From assembly GCA_015056055.1 (NCBI GenBank), contig SVHC01000017.1, forward strand, positions 1 to 61,299: a stretch of 61,299 nt of DNA, read 5' to 3'. The notes beneath the pieces are model-generated. The model was given only the letters and a program-made list of their open reading frames with translations. It made no database searches and had not been told where the DNA came from. The DNA comes from Clostridiales bacterium (lineage in GTDB: Bacteria > Bacillota > Clostridia > Christensenellales > Aristaeellaceae). The position numbers and the translations under genes are program-made. This document shows, piece after piece, positions 33,301 to 43,600 of this stretch. Within the stretch, counting starts at the first letter, position 1. Each line of letters begins with the position of its first letter.

Positions 33301-36300
33301 CGACAGATTCTTATTACAGTCTGATTATTGAGTGCAATACTACGAGGCAGGAACTTGTGTATGAAACCAAATACACGAAGACTTCGTATACCATTGCTTC
33401 TTCGGATATAAAGGCAGGATACGAGTATGATGTTGCGTTGTATCGCTATAATTCCAAAGGAACTCGCACATTGCTGCAGTCCTTTGAATTTGTGGTATTG
33501 GGAGGAAAGTCGCTGATTTTTGAAGCGGATCCGAAGATTATTGTACCGGCGAAAAATGCGAGTGTAAATTATGCGGATCTTACGATTCAGTGGTCGAAGA
33601 TGAACTATGCATCCACGATAGAAATCATTCTTGAATATGATTGTGGCATTGATGACCATGAAATTTTGCGTCAGACAGTGAGTGGAACAACCTCTACATA
33701 TACTATTCCGAAAAGTGTGCTGCAGAATGGTGCTGAACACTATCTGCGGATTAATGTAAAGGATTCTCTGGGCAACAGTAAATGGGTAAACCGTTACTTC
33801 TACGTTGGCTGTGAAGAGGACAATGTAACAGAGATCACTGCACCGGTACTGACAGACTCCTATATGTCCACCGGTTATGACCGCATGAAAGTACCGACGT
33901 ATCCTACCTATGAGCCGATTACGATTTCGTGGGAAGAAAATCCGTATGCATCCTATTTCTCACTGCATTTGAAGGATTACGATAACGGAGACAAAGAGAT
34001 CGTTTACAACAACATCAAAACAAATTCGTATACAGTTCAACCGTCTGCGTTGGTTAGCGGCCACAGGTATCAGGTTAATGTTTACGCATATTGTACGAAT
34101 GGGTGCAAAGATGCATCCGATACTATGTGGTTCCGTGCACCTTATAAGGCCAATCTCAAACTTGATCCTCCGGTAGTCAGGGCTCCGGAATTATCGACAA
34201 ATGCTAAAGATCCGTATGTATTTGTACGGCAGGATTTGACGATTGAATGGGAGCCTGTTAGCGCTGCAAAGAATTACAGTGTGGTGCTCTGTGAAGAAGA
34301 CGACCATGAATGGATTGATTTTGAAGCGAATGGACTAACTGGCACAAAAGTTACGATTCCCAGGGATAATATAGGAACAGATTTGCTGTACATGCTGATC
34401 ATATCTGCATATGATTCTGCGGGCAATGAAACCTGTCAGGAATATTACGTAAAAGCGGTGAAGAGTAATATCGAAGCACCGAGATTGCTTACTCCCCAAT
34501 TGCCGCAGGATCAGACCAATATTCCGGCATTTGAGGATAGGGATCTGGTACTTACTTGGACTCCTGTGGAAGGCGCTGTTAATTACAGAGTGCAGGTACG
34601 CGACTATTATGGAGAAGAATGGGATTTGATTCTTGATCAGGATGGAATTACTGAGGAGGCATTTACGATTCCGAGATCGGAATTGTATGAGGGCGGTAAG
34701 TTCCGAGTCAGAATTAAAGCCATTGATCAGTATGGAAATGGTAAATATTCAGATAATTACTATTTCCAAATTGGCAGTTCCCAGTACGTAGGCCTGACGA
34801 TCACCAGCCATACGTTTAGTTATGAAGGTGGGAGCAAGGCGTTCTTTATTGAAACAAATGGGGAGTGGAGTGCTGAAGCATCTGATTCTTGGATCAGCAT
34901 TAGCCGAAAGACCGGAAACGGTCCCATGCAGCTAAAGATAACTGTAACCGCAAACACAGGCGATTTCCCGCGTTCTGGTAGCGTTACTTTTACAAATTCT
35001 GTTGGCGGCTGTGCAGTATTCTCGGTTATGCAGGAGGGCAATGGAGCCGGTAATGCCGGAGCGCTTAAGATCACTTCTCCGGAGCAAGGGGAAATACTTG
35101 ATTATGCAAAGATTCGCACTGCGTGGTCTTATATGTATGACCATGCATATTATGTGGTGACTCTTCGCGATACAAACATGGCGAAAACGGTATTTACTGC
35201 GGACAAAGTTACGGCATCTTATCTGGATATACCGCAGTCGGTGCTGAAATATGGCCATACATATCAGTTGGGCGTTGCGGTGTTTAACGCTAAAGATGTT
35301 AAGGTGTCAGAATCCTCGATTGTATTTGCAGTAGAAACGCTTAACGTGGATAACGATGGAACCGGTGGTTCAGGATCGGATGATGGATTAATCGAAGAAC
35401 CTGAGGTCTTTGAGGGCGCTGCAGAAATCATATACACAGGTATAAAGGATGGGGCAAACGTTGAAATGTCCGATATCAATGTGCGCTGGCAGAATGTAAT
35501 AGGTGCAGACTATTACTGGGTAGCTATGCGTGATACGACACTTTATCCGACCGGTAAAGAGGAGAACGTAGTCAAAATTATCGATGAAGAAACGAATCTT
35601 CTGAAGACGACGATTTTTGCCGGGCAGCTTACTGCCGGACATTCTTATAATCTGTGGATTGCGGCGCATAAGGAGGGCGTTTCTGCGCCGATCGATGGCA
35701 AGAATATTTCTTTCAATGTGCGAGCAGCAGAGGAGGATTCCGGCAGTACAACGTCGGGTGTGCCCACCGCAACGCTTTCTGTAAAAAATCAGAGCATTGT
35801 TCTTGGGGAGCAGATTGCACTGTCTGGCAAGGTTTTGGCGAATGGCGGCATTCTGAATCAGATACGCATAACCGTTCAGGATGCGCAGACGGGTGAATTC
35901 TGCGATTACGCTATTTATGATCTGGCGGCGATTGGTTCGTATGGCTATTATGATCAGTTTGATCTGGCGAATGTATATCCGATCGTTACCGGAGAAGGAA
36001 CTTGTATTGAAACCTGCAGCAGTGGATATGCGCGTAAGGGGTCTGAATCGTTGTATCTGGATACTGTGGGTAAGCGGTATAATATTATTGTTTATGGTAA
36101 AAATAATGGTAGTGATGTAGTACGCCAACTGGCCTCAAGCAGCATTGAATTGGTTGAGGCTATCGATGCTACGTTGAGCATAGATATGGACATAAGTGAC
36201 AGCAACATTGTGATCAATGGAGGGCATGCGTTTGAAGGCGCGATTGTTTGTAGTGGTGCGCCATTGTACAAAGTTTGCATTACAGTAGAAGACGTCTCAA

Positions 36301-38513
36301 CGGGTGAAATTTTCGAGTATGCGACTTATGATATGGAGACTATTAAGAAAGCGGGGAATCAAAACGTTTTTGATCTTTCGAAGGTGCCGGCACTGATTTT
36401 GGGTGAAAATAGTTATGCAGGTCCGATACATCTTGGAAAAGTAGGAAACACGTATATTACTAGGGTTTATGCTCGTGCGTTTGGCGACAAAGAAATGTCG
36501 CTGTTGGCAACGAAGCAAATACGGGTAAAGGCGGCACCATTTATTCGGGTATTTGATTCGGCAGGAAATGATATGAACGGAACCAACATTACCCTCAGAT
36601 ATGATGGAGTATATAGCGAGTATATTTATGTGGAAACAAATATTTCGAATATCTCTGCTTGGAATGAATCCGATAATATTTTCCAAATGAAAATTGTGGA
36701 TATAGAGTATACGGACAATGGAAATACATTATATACATACAAGGTTTCTGCAAAGATGAATCCTTATGCACAGAGTCGAGAGGGTTTGCTTCGTGTATAT
36801 GATACGACTTACTCAGGAAATAAGGTGGATTCCACATCAACAAAGTGGGCTACGATTTATGTTTCGCAGGCTGCGAATCCGTATGTTCCGATTATAGCAG
36901 GCGCAGCAATTGATAATGGTTCGCTATGTTGGCACAGGAGCAATCCTCTTAATATGAGTATTGGAGCAAGCAATTATCCCAACGGATATACTCTGACTGT
37001 AAATTTGGAAAACAATGTTAATGTAGAAAGTTGGACTGTATATACGGATAATAATGAGATTGCAGAAGTATATCGTTCGAATGGTCTTGTATATGTTACG
37101 GCTAAAGCGAAAGGTGTGACCAACCTTTATATCAGCCACAAGTATGCGAAGAATTTCTCTGATATTGATCCTAAATTTATGTATAAGGTGTGTGAGATAC
37201 GGGTTGGGATGGAATCGGGTGCTACGAGCATTGAGGGAAGTTGCGAATTAGAAATCACATCTTCGTATTATAATAAAACCCAGGGTTTTGTGCTCGTAAC
37301 AGATGATGACTTGTACCTAAATGTGTTCGTTCGCGAAAAGAGCACAGGAAAAGAGATGTGGCCTTCGGAGATAGCCGATGTATATCGTGTAGAATGTGAG
37401 ATTCTACATTCAGAACTCGCAAACTTAATCGGATTTAGCTATAAAGATGGTGTCGTTCGCATTACCGATAGTACTCGACAGTGGTATGGAGCGTTTGCAA
37501 AGTTAAAATTGATAAAGGTTGCGACAGGAACTGTGGTGCAAGAAGTTCAAGTAGTTTATAGCTATACGGATCGTGACGGATGGTTGAGCGAAAAAACATA
37601 CACATCATTAGTTGCGCGAATAGACGATGTAGAAAGAGCGACGAGCAAATATGGGTTTATTTTAGACACTATAGGCAGAAAGAACATGGAAATATACAAT
37701 GTGCAATATAGATATAGCAATGATAAACCCCAAAAATTCCCGGAGGGCTACTATACGGTGACATTTGACGTTTTTAATGGAACGCGTGTAAACTATGGTG
37801 TAGTGGCATATGATAAAAATGATAATCAGCTTGGAGCAACTACGATTATTGCAGCATATTCGCCAACGACTCCGATTTGTCGAGTACTATATGAAGGTGG
37901 ACATTTTATGTATAAGCTAATTACTGAACCAGAAGGTGCGCTGCGTGAAGCGGAAACTCAGAAAACAAGTATAATGCTGGAGGTGCCGGTCGATGGGTAT
38001 ATCAATATTGTTGGTTCGGCTGATAATGAAACCGTGAAGCTGTTTAATGGAGTTGATGTCTTAATTGGTCTGCTGGACGCTGGTGATAAAATACAAGATC
38101 TTATAGGATCATTTAAAAATCCGTTGGATTACACCTGTATTAATAAAGAGACTTTTGTAGCATATCTGCAGAAGTCAGCTATTCCTAATGAATTTTGGGA
38201 AGAAGTGTGGGATGTTGTTGTAGCGGAAAAACGTGCAGATGCAATACTTCAGTTAATAACTGAGTCACCGTACTGGGAGGATATTCTGGAAGGGATGGTG
38301 AAGAGTATAGCCTCTCCTGATAGCATTGGCGGCGTAATTACAAAAGTTACTAGCAACATTGAGGAGGGTGTGATGTTCCTAAATCCGGTGGCGCATAGAC
38401 TTGAAACTGGCGTTCAATTGCTTGACATAGTTGATATGACTCAACAAATACTGAATAATATGAATGATAAAGATTCACTGAGGATGGGATGGATTATGCT
38501 TCCCAAGCAGTAA
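30288..38513 (+). CDS. Giant secreted LRR/fn3/BACON surface protein (2741 residues)
   Basis: Starts with a signal peptide (MKMKVRNFVAYLLVLMLIST, then AVAEAA). In order: short BspA-like LRR block (about residues 32-115), a beta domain (124-217), a second LRR block (255-468), a Thr/Pro linker (ATPTPTP type, 480-505), two fn3 domains (505-690), two or three Ig-like domains (VTDSLGR, ITDSYGQ), at least five fn3-like units marked by ITW/WSK/WEENPYAS/WEPVSAAKNY/WTPVEGAVNY, a BACON domain (about 1500-1590, SEASDSWISISR-like), more fn3-like units, two copies of an IVLGEQIALSG-type module, beta-rich domains and a helical C terminus (from about 2560). No LPxTG or S-layer motif is seen. Start chosen at 30288 because GGAGG lies 9 bases upstream; 30282 is possible. 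Probable adhesin or surface fibre. Confidence 0.85.
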   Translation: MKMKVRNFVAYLLVLMLISTDIAAVAEAAMKTLTLPAALKVIEEESFYGNTSIEKVVVPDGTTEIRSGAFANSSLKQIDIPASVQSIAADAFSGCGDFDVTAPYGSYAFDWAARKGILIIESAHPYAANSEITWNYVHPTDADELKITFSSDTMLENGHDKLFITDSAGMKKEYTGSELAGAVLTLPGDSFTLFLDTDVSVQKFGFKIVSIKAVTKETVPAGLKYAPSTDGTYMIITGYTGSASELIIPGKIEGIPVLEIDNEAFYNCDGLVSIDLTNTSLTNIGDYAFYDCDNLANITLPDTLTNIGFYAFVSCDSLANITLPDTLTNISDTAFYECNCLVSIDLANTSLTNISNHAFSSCDSLANITLPDTLTNIGYSAFYYCNGLVSIDLANTSLTNISTSAFSSCDSLANITLPDTLTNIGEKAFYSCANLESINLPESLVNIGNNAFKNCQNVVAAVVENSYAHTWCKNNGVNYVLATPTSTATPKPTATPAPTPTPFLAAPQITVEQTSYKNITIGWNAVEGAEAYDIYCAISEDGEYVYIGTTAECRFTHNDLMCNTAYYYKVKARNENEESEFSNPLCVITEEQHIPLEAPAGVLVQTLNESQLKITWNTVVNADGYKVFCGDVLRATVVGGKKQEYICSELEANTRYDFCVKAYAYKNNGEEVIGTASNYASGKTADILSVVATAEKSALLLSEAMVITTSVEGNYGDYTYRYTVRKGTEIVAASGECEMGQYSFTPDSLGSYNVVVVVTDSLGRTAGCQIDEIMVSVDELVVNSVNCDKSMIMLGEAITLAADTNRAQETLTYSANIYRENIKVDNVIGVGKLTYTPSEIGTYSFAVEITDSYGQKEYAYLDNAVKVVPKWGLVNVTPNATQLNAGENLTFTAKMTGTVDDVTFVYTIYKDYQIYFESGETNQTTFSIPVSETGTYRCLCTATDKNYTRQAFSSYVSVIRNDVVNDLYTTPTHGNTLNINDVDDKDSDEVQIAQGAVTITWDKRSTDSYYSLIIECNTTRQELVYETKYTKTSYTIASSDIKAGYEYDVALYRYNSKGTRTLLQSFEFVVLGGKSLIFEADPKIIVPAKNASVNYADLTIQWSKMNYASTIEIILEYDCGIDDHEILRQTVSGTTSTYTIPKSVLQNGAEHYLRINVKDSLGNSKWVNRYFYVGCEEDNVTEITAPVLTDSYMSTGYDRMKVPTYPTYEPITISWEENPYASYFSLHLKDYDNGDKEIVYNNIKTNSYTVQPSALVSGHRYQVNVYAYCTNGCKDASDTMWFRAPYKANLKLDPPVVRAPELSTNAKDPYVFVRQDLTIEWEPVSAAKNYSVVLCEEDDHEWIDFEANGLTGTKVTIPRDNIGTDLLYMLIISAYDSAGNETCQEYYVKAVKSNIEAPRLLTPQLPQDQTNIPAFEDRDLVLTWTPVEGAVNYRVQVRDYYGEEWDLILDQDGITEEAFTIPRSELYEGGKFRVRIKAIDQYGNGKYSDNYYFQIGSSQYVGLTITSHTFSYEGGSKAFFIETNGEWSAEASDSWISISRKTGNGPMQLKITVTANTGDFPRSGSVTFTNSVGGCAVFSVMQEGNGAGNAGALKITSPEQGEILDYAKIRTAWSYMYDHAYYVVTLRDTNMAKTVFTADKVTASYLDIPQSVLKYGHTYQLGVAVFNAKDVKVSESSIVFAVETLNVDNDGTGGSGSDDGLIEEPEVFEGAAEIIYTGIKDGANVEMSDINVRWQNVIGADYYWVAMRDTTLYPTGKEENVVKIIDEETNLLKTTIFAGQLTAGHSYNLWIAAHKEGVSAPIDGKNISFNVRAAEEDSGSTTSGVPTATLSVKNQSIVLGEQIALSGKVLANGGILNQIRITVQDAQTGEFCDYAIYDLAAIGSYGYYDQFDLANVYPIVTGEGTCIETCSSGYARKGSESLYLDTVGKRYNIIVYGKNNGSDVVRQLASSSIELVEAIDATLSIDMDISDSNIVINGGHAFEGAIVCSGAPLYKVCITVEDVSTGEIFEYATYDMETIKKAGNQNVFDLSKVPALILGENSYAGPIHLGKVGNTYITRVYARAFGDKEMSLLATKQIRVKAAPFIRVFDSAGNDMNGTNITLRYDGVYSEYIYVETNISNISAWNESDNIFQMKIVDIEYTDNGNTLYTYKVSAKMNPYAQSREGLLRVYDTTYSGNKVDSTSTKWATIYVSQAANPYVPIIAGAAIDNGSLCWHRSNPLNMSIGASNYPNGYTLTVNLENNVNVESWTVYTDNNEIAEVYRSNGLVYVTAKAKGVTNLYISHKYAKNFSDIDPKFMYKVCEIRVGMESGATSIEGSCELEITSSYYNKTQGFVLVTDDDLYLNVFVREKSTGKEMWPSEIADVYRVECEILHSELANLIGFSYKDGVVRITDSTRQWYGAFAKLKLIKVATGTVVQEVQVVYSYTDRDGWLSEKTYTSLVARIDDVERATSKYGFILDTIGRKNMEIYNVQYRYSNDKPQKFPEGYYTVTFDVFNGTRVNYGVVAYDKNDNQLGATTIIAAYSPTTPICRVLYEGGHFMYKLITEPEGALREAETQKTSIMLEVPVDGYINIVGSADNETVKLFNGVDVLIGLLDAGDKIQDLIGSFKNPLDYTCINKETFVAYLQKSAIPNEFWEEVWDVVVAEKRADAILQLITESPYWEDILEGMVKSIASPDSIGGVITKVTSNIEEGVMFLNPVAHRLETGVQLLDIVDMTQQILNNMNDKDSLRMGWIMLPKQ
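31086..31650 (+). repeat. Near-identical LRR-coding tandem repeats
   Basis: Eight LRR units of 69 or 72 bp alternate between SLANITLPDTLTNI and LVSIDLANTSLTNI types. The block starting TTGGCAAACATAACATTACC occurs at 31170, 31239, 31380 and 31521; the last three are spaced 141 bp, a higher-order pair repeat. DNA identity is far above what protein constraint requires, so the copies arose recently. Confidence 0.9.
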
Positions 38514-38600
38514 ATGTTGTTTTTGTGCGGGAACAGTCTAAAAATTTGCTTACGGCAATATGGACGGGCTGCATAGGAAAAGGAAGACGGGGAATGCTGC

Positions 38601-38618
38601 TGACGGAATCCGTCGTTT
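38601..38618 (+). terminator. Probable terminator after the giant gene
   Basis: GACGG-AAT-CCGTC hairpin followed by G and TTTTT; short stem, moderate strength. Confidence 0.6.
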
Positions 38619-38657
38619 TTCGCATAATAACTTTTCCGGAATTTAGCAAAAACTGCA

Positions 38658-38686
38658 TTGTTTTTGCACATCTGTTAGTGTATGAT
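38658..38686 (+). promoter_or_regulatory. Predicted promoter of pckA
   Basis: TTGTTT (38658-38663), 17-bp spacer, TATGAT (38681-38686), leaving a leader of about 90 nt. Confidence 0.55.
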
Positions 38687-38781
38687 AAGACTGGTTATTG
38701 TAGAGTACTAGGACCTTTCATGTGAGCCGGATGGCTTGCATGGATGGCAAGTATTATTAAAAAGAAAGAGGTTGCATAAAC

Positions 38782-40386
38782 ATGGCTGCGATTGATCTGA
38801 GCAAGTATGGCATTACCGGCGCGACCGAGATCCTGCACAATCCTTCTTATGAGGTTCTTTTTGCTGAAGAGACCAAGCCCGGCCTGGAAGGCTTCGAAAA
38901 GGGTCAGGTTTCCGAACTTGGCGCTGTTAACGTAATGACCGGTATCTACACCGGCCGCTCCCCCAAAGATAAGTTCATCGTTATGGACGAGACCTCCAAG
39001 AACACCGTATGGTGGACTTCTGACGAGTTCAAGAACGACAACAAGCCCATGAGCGAGACCACCTGGGCAGCCGTTAAGGAAATGGCTCTGAACCAGCTCG
39101 CAAACAAGAAGCTGTACGTTGTTGATGCTTTCTGCGGCACCAACGCTGACACCCGCATGGGCGTTCGCTTCATCATGGAAGTAGCATGGCAGGCACACTT
39201 CGTAAAGAACATGTTCATCGTTCCCACCGAGGAAGAACTGGCCAACTTCGAGCCGGACTTCGTTGTTTACAACGCTTCCAAGGCTAAGGTTGAGAACTTC
39301 AAGGAGCTCGGCATCAATTCCGAGACTTGCGTAGCCTTCAACCTCACCTCCCGTGAGCAGGTTATCCTGAACACCTGGTACGGCGGCGAGATGAAGAAGG
39401 GTATGTTCTCCATGATGAACTACTACCTGCCGCTCAAGGGCATCGCTTCCATGCACTGCTCCGCCAACACCGACCTGAACGGCGAAAACACCGCTCTGTT
39501 CTTCGGTCTGTCCGGCACCGGCAAGACCACCCTGTCCACCGATCCCAAGCGTCTGCTTATCGGCGATGACGAGCACGGCTGGGATGACAACGGCGTCTTC
39601 AACTTCGAAGGGGGCTGCTACGCCAAGGTTATCAACCTGGATCCCGAGTCTGAGCCGGACATCTACAAGGCCATCAAGCGCAATGCTCTGCTCGAGAACG
39701 TAACCCTGGATGCAGAGGGCAAGATCGATTTCGCCGATAAGAGCGTTACCGAGAACACCCGCGTTTCCTACCCGATCACCCACATCGACAACATCGTTCG
39801 CCCGGTATCCGCAGCTCCCGACGCGAAGAACGTTATCTTCCTGTCCGCTGATGCTTTCGGCGTTCTGCCCCCGGTTTCCATCCTGACCCCCGAACAGGCT
39901 CAGTACTACTTCCTGTCCGGCTTCACCGCCAAGCTGGCCGGCACCGAGCGCGGCATCACCGAGCCCACCCCCACCTTCTCTGCATGCTTCGGCGCTGCAT
40001 TCCTCGAGCTGCATCCCACCAAGTACGGCGAGGAACTCGTTAAGAAGATGGAGAAGTCCGGCGCAAAGGCTTACCTGGTAAACACCGGCTGGAACGGCAC
40101 CGGCAAGCGCATCACCATCAAGGATACCCGCGGCATCATCGACGCTATCCTCAGCGGTGACATCCTCAAGGCTCCCACCAAGAAGATCCCGATGTTCAAC
40201 CTCGAAGTTCCCACCGAGCTGCCGGGCGTCAACCCCGCAATCCTCGATCCGCGTGACACCTATGCAGACGTCACCGAATGGGAGACCAAGGCAAAGGATC
40301 TGGCTTCCCGCTTCGTGAAGAACTTCACCAAGTACACCGGCAACGACGCAGGCAAGGCTCTCGTCGCAGCTGGCCCGGAAGCATAA
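38782..40386 (+). CDS. pckA: Phosphoenolpyruvate carboxykinase (ATP)
   Basis: Interconverts oxaloacetate + ATP and PEP + CO2 + ADP; in anaerobes it often runs in the CO2-fixing, ATP-yielding direction. At 534 residues the length is normal. Visible features are [13 protein letters not shown], the MHCSAN segment, the P-loop [11 protein letters not shown] near residue 243, the metal site LIGDDEHGW and the adenine-binding [22 protein letters not shown] precedes the ATG. Codon usage is extremely biased toward C-ending codons, marking it as one of the most expressed genes in the window. Confidence 0.97.
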   Translation: MAAIDLSKYGITGATEILHNPSYEVLFAEETKPGLEGFEKGQVSELGAVNVMTGIYTGRSPKDKFIVMDETSKNTVWWTSDEFKNDNKPMSETTWAAVKEMALNQLANKKLYVVDAFCGTNADTRMGVRFIMEVAWQAHFVKNMFIVPTEEELANFEPDFVVYNASKAKVENFKELGINSETCVAFNLTSREQVILNTWYGGEMKKGMFSMMNYYLPLKGIASMHCSANTDLNGENTALFFGLSGTGKTTLSTDPKRLLIGDDEHGWDDNGVFNFEGGCYAKVINLDPESEPDIYKAIKRNALLENVTLDAEGKIDFADKSVTENTRVSYPITHIDNIVRPVSAAPDAKNVIFLSADAFGVLPPVSILTPEQAQYYFLSGFTAKLAGTERGITEPTPTFSACFGAAFLELHPTKYGEELVKKMEKSGAKAYLVNTGWNGTGKRITIKDTRGIIDAILSGDILKAPTKKIPMFNLEVPTELPGVNPAILDPRDTYADVTEWETKAKDLASRFVKNFTKYTGNDAGKALVAAGPEA

Positions 40387-40404
40387 TTCAATAAAGCTTC
40401 ATTT

Positions 40405-40434
40405 ACCCGGCAGAGAAATCTGCCGGGTGTTTTT
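40405..40434 (+). terminator. Intrinsic terminator of pckA
   Basis: Perfect stem ACCCGGCAGA/TCTGCCGGGT with GAAA loop (40405-40428), then GTTTTTG. Confidence 0.92.
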
Positions 40435-40444
40435 GTGTCGCGGG

Positions 40445-40535
40445 CATCGATCAATTCGCTGACGGCATTGGCGTTGCCTTTTACAGCATCTGCTGCAAAA
40501 ATCTTCCGCCACTGCATCGGCTCATTTGATCGATG
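40445..40535. repeat. Stem-closed intergenic element, copy B
   Basis: A perfect 10-bp inverted repeat CATCGATCAA (40445-40454) / TTGATCGATG (40526-40535) encloses 71 nt. Inside, TGGCG (40469-40473) can pair with CGCCA (40508-40512), and CAGCA-TC-TGCTG (40484-40495) forms an apical hairpin. It is homologous in block order to copy A at 26535-26609 but has about 23 nt more. It lies between the terminators of two convergent genes, so it is not a leader of either. Confidence 0.6.
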
Positions 40536-40581
40536 ACCGCTTCTGGTGAATAGAGAATACAATTACAGAAGATAAAAAGAG

Positions 40582-40612
40582 AAGGTCCCGCACAGAAATG
40601 TGAGGGACCTTT
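40582..40612 (-). terminator. Terminator of the 1018-residue glycosidase gene
   Basis: Stem AAGGTCCCgCACA/TGTGaGGGACCTT around GAAA; on the minus strand it is followed by CTCTTTTTATC. Confidence 0.8.
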
Positions 40613-40623
40613 TGTGCTTTTGC

Positions 40624-43600
40624 TTATTTCTGAACCGGGCGGATCATAAAGAACCAGCCCTTGTTCTTTTCAATGGGGATAAGATCGTGGGGGTTGAAAA
40701 CGGCTTCTTCCTGCACATTCCTGATGGCGGGCGCATAGAATTCGTATTCGCCGGAAAGACCCAGCTGCTGCGCATTTACGCGGATGAGGAACTTTCTGTC
40801 CTGCGGATACCAGGAGGCGATTACAACCAGAATTTCGCCCTTCTGGTTGATATAGCAGGTGGCGCGCAATTGGTCATCTTCAACGGTTACGGGGCATTCT
40901 TCGTGCCAATAACCCAGCATGCGGGCGTTTGCAATATCAAAGCTATCCCACAACTCCCAGATTTCGCGGCTGATAACGTTGGCTTCCCAGCCGAGGCGCG
41001 CCGTCATGCCATAAACCATGCCGCGCCAGGGATTGCCGCCGCCGTGCAGCATTTCGCCCATGAGGCCAAACGGAAGGCCGGAGGATTCTACAAGATAATA
41101 GTCCGGCGATACATCTTCGTACATATAGCATTCCCCCAGCCACAGGGCGTCTGCGTAGGCGAAGTGCTCCAGATACTTGTTGGCGGGCGCCTCGTAGCCG
41201 TACTGAATTTCGCAGTGTTCGTTGCCGCTGTGAATGTCGATATCGCACTTCTTTCCGCTTGCGTTCAGGACGCGGCGCAGACGTTTCATGATGCGGCGGT
41301 CGTATCCGATGCCATCCAGATACAGACCATCGATGCCCACATTTCGAATCAGCCAGTTCAGGCCGCAGAGGTAATAGTTGTGCCAGCGGGAAACACCGCA
41401 GGTTGCGATGGCGCAGTCCATTTCGCCGGTTTCCAATTCTTCATGCCACGCGGGAACATAGCCTTCCACAAGATGCTCACGCAGCCATGCACCGCCGGCC
41501 TTCTTCGCGGAGGTGTTGGCCTGGAAACGATTTTCTTCGGAAGCAAACGTGTCGGCAATGGCGACGCTGTTCGGGTCCTGAGCAAAGATTTCTTCGCGGA
41601 GGGCTCGCAGTGCCCAGAATTCCGTGGCGTAATTGGACAATTCGCGTACGGTGTAATAGACCTTATAGCGCATGCCGAGCTCGTGTGCCTTATCCACCTG
41701 TTCTTTCAGGCGGGGAGCAACAAAGAACGGGTAGTTGATATTCTCGTTGAGCGGGCCACCCTGATGGAGGTTGATCATCGTTGCGCCGAGGGATTTTGCA
41801 AGCTCAATGTTCGGAACGCCGTTGCCGACCCACGGGCCGATGTGGTAGATATGCTCCTTCCAGTGGCGATCCGTGTTGATGGGATGCAGAGGCGTGACCA
41901 TCATATGGAAATGGAGCATCTCCGTCTGGCCTGCTTTCAGCTGCATTTTGCCGGTGGTTCCTTCAAACAAAACCAGACCCTTGTAAGGCTGGCTGCGTAC
42001 GGTCATTTTGCCAAGGCCGTTGTTGTACCACATTTTGGGCAGCGGTTTGATGGAACCCCAGTGCTCGGTTTCCTGCATCAGTTTGATCTGCAGACCACCA
42101 CGCACACCGCCAAACCATACCAGACTGCCGAAGAGGCGCTCGTCCCAGTCGTATTCCCACCATGCGGGAACGCGGCCACCCTCATAGCACATGCCCATCA
42201 TATGCTGCGCAGCGGAGGATTTCATGGGAATTTGGAGCGTGAAAGAGTATTCACCGTCCTCCAGAGCGGTGACGCGGATGTGCGTATCGATGTGTCCGTC
42301 GGCTTCGTATTCTACGATGCTTTCGATTTCCACGTCGTTTTGTACGGCAGCAGAGCGAATCTGCGTGCAGTTTGTACCCTTGATTATGCGTTCCTGTTCA
42401 TCGGTTTCCTGGATGGCAAATGCGCCGCCGGTCTTTTTTACCTGGAGTGCAATGGGCGAGTCCAGCAATTGAACGGGTTCGGCAGAGGGATTGATCTGTC
42501 CTTCGTCGTTATAGTAGCTCTCAATCTGTGCGGGCAGACCAAGTGCAGATACGGTGATCCGCTTTCCGGTGATTTCAAGGGAAAGATCGTCCTGTGCGTT
42601 TTCGATGGGGAAATAGGGAGCGATTACATCGTCGCTGATTCCGATATCGGAGTTCAGCCAGAAAAGACGACTCAGACGCCAGAGATCATCATCACCGTTG
42701 GCGGGAAGAAGGGTATCGTTTACGGAAAGAAGGATGCTGGCTTCGGCGGTGTAATCCGTATTTTCGGCGTAGACCTTTGCGGTGAGCTGAATTTCGGTTG
42801 TCTGCGAGGAGAAATGTTCCATCGCAACGCCGCACCACAGGGGAAGAACTTCGTTCGCTGCGGCGTTCCTTTGGAAAACAACGGGATTTCCGTCGATATC
42901 GCGTCCGGTCAGATTGAAGCAAATGCACTTCTCTTTCGAAAGGGGATAGCCGTTTGCGTCATAAAAATCGACGTGGATATTTTGCAGCGGCTCTTTTGCG
43001 CATACGGCAAGCTGGAAGGTGTAGTGCTCGTTTTTGCAGACCGTATCGCGCAGAATACAACAATGCTCCTTGGAACGCTCCAGCCATACGGCGGGCATTT
43101 CATACTGCATACGCAGCGGATGCAGGCGCGATTCGGTAACGATTGCAAAAGGTGCGTCGTTATCGAGGAAGGCTTTGGCTTCGTGGTGCGTCATAGGCTG
43201 TTCCATGGGATAGAAGCTGTCGAATTCCGTGCGGCTTTCATAGAAGATTGCCGATGCGGTTTGTACGGCAGCTTTTTCTGCGCAAGCAAGCCAGTCGGCG
43301 TCGGGAGTCATTTCATCGGGACGCATGTAATCGGTGTTCGGACAATAGCCCGGACCGCTGAGGGTATGGGGCATATAGTAAAGTTCATAGATTCCGGTTT
43401 CGGGTGCCTCAAATACGATCACGCCTTCGAAACGAGTGATCGATTCAATGCGGATATTCCGGATCTCAGCGCATCCCATGCCATTTTGGATTTGGCTGCC
43501 CGCGGGCGTATGGAGCATACGCATACCGATGGTTTCGGGGTGCAGGTCACGTCTGCGCCACGGAATGGTTACGCGAACGTATTTGTCGGCGTGTGCAGTG

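Noticed and set aside
38300-38513. Cell-wall sorting signal at the end of the giant protein.
   Set aside because: No LPxTG-like motif, terminal hydrophobic helix or basic tail; the C terminus is an amphipathic helical domain.
40260-40562. 100-codon minus-strand frame overlapping the end of pckA.
   Set aside because: It is antisense to pckA, crosses its terminator and the stem-closed element, and has no RBS.
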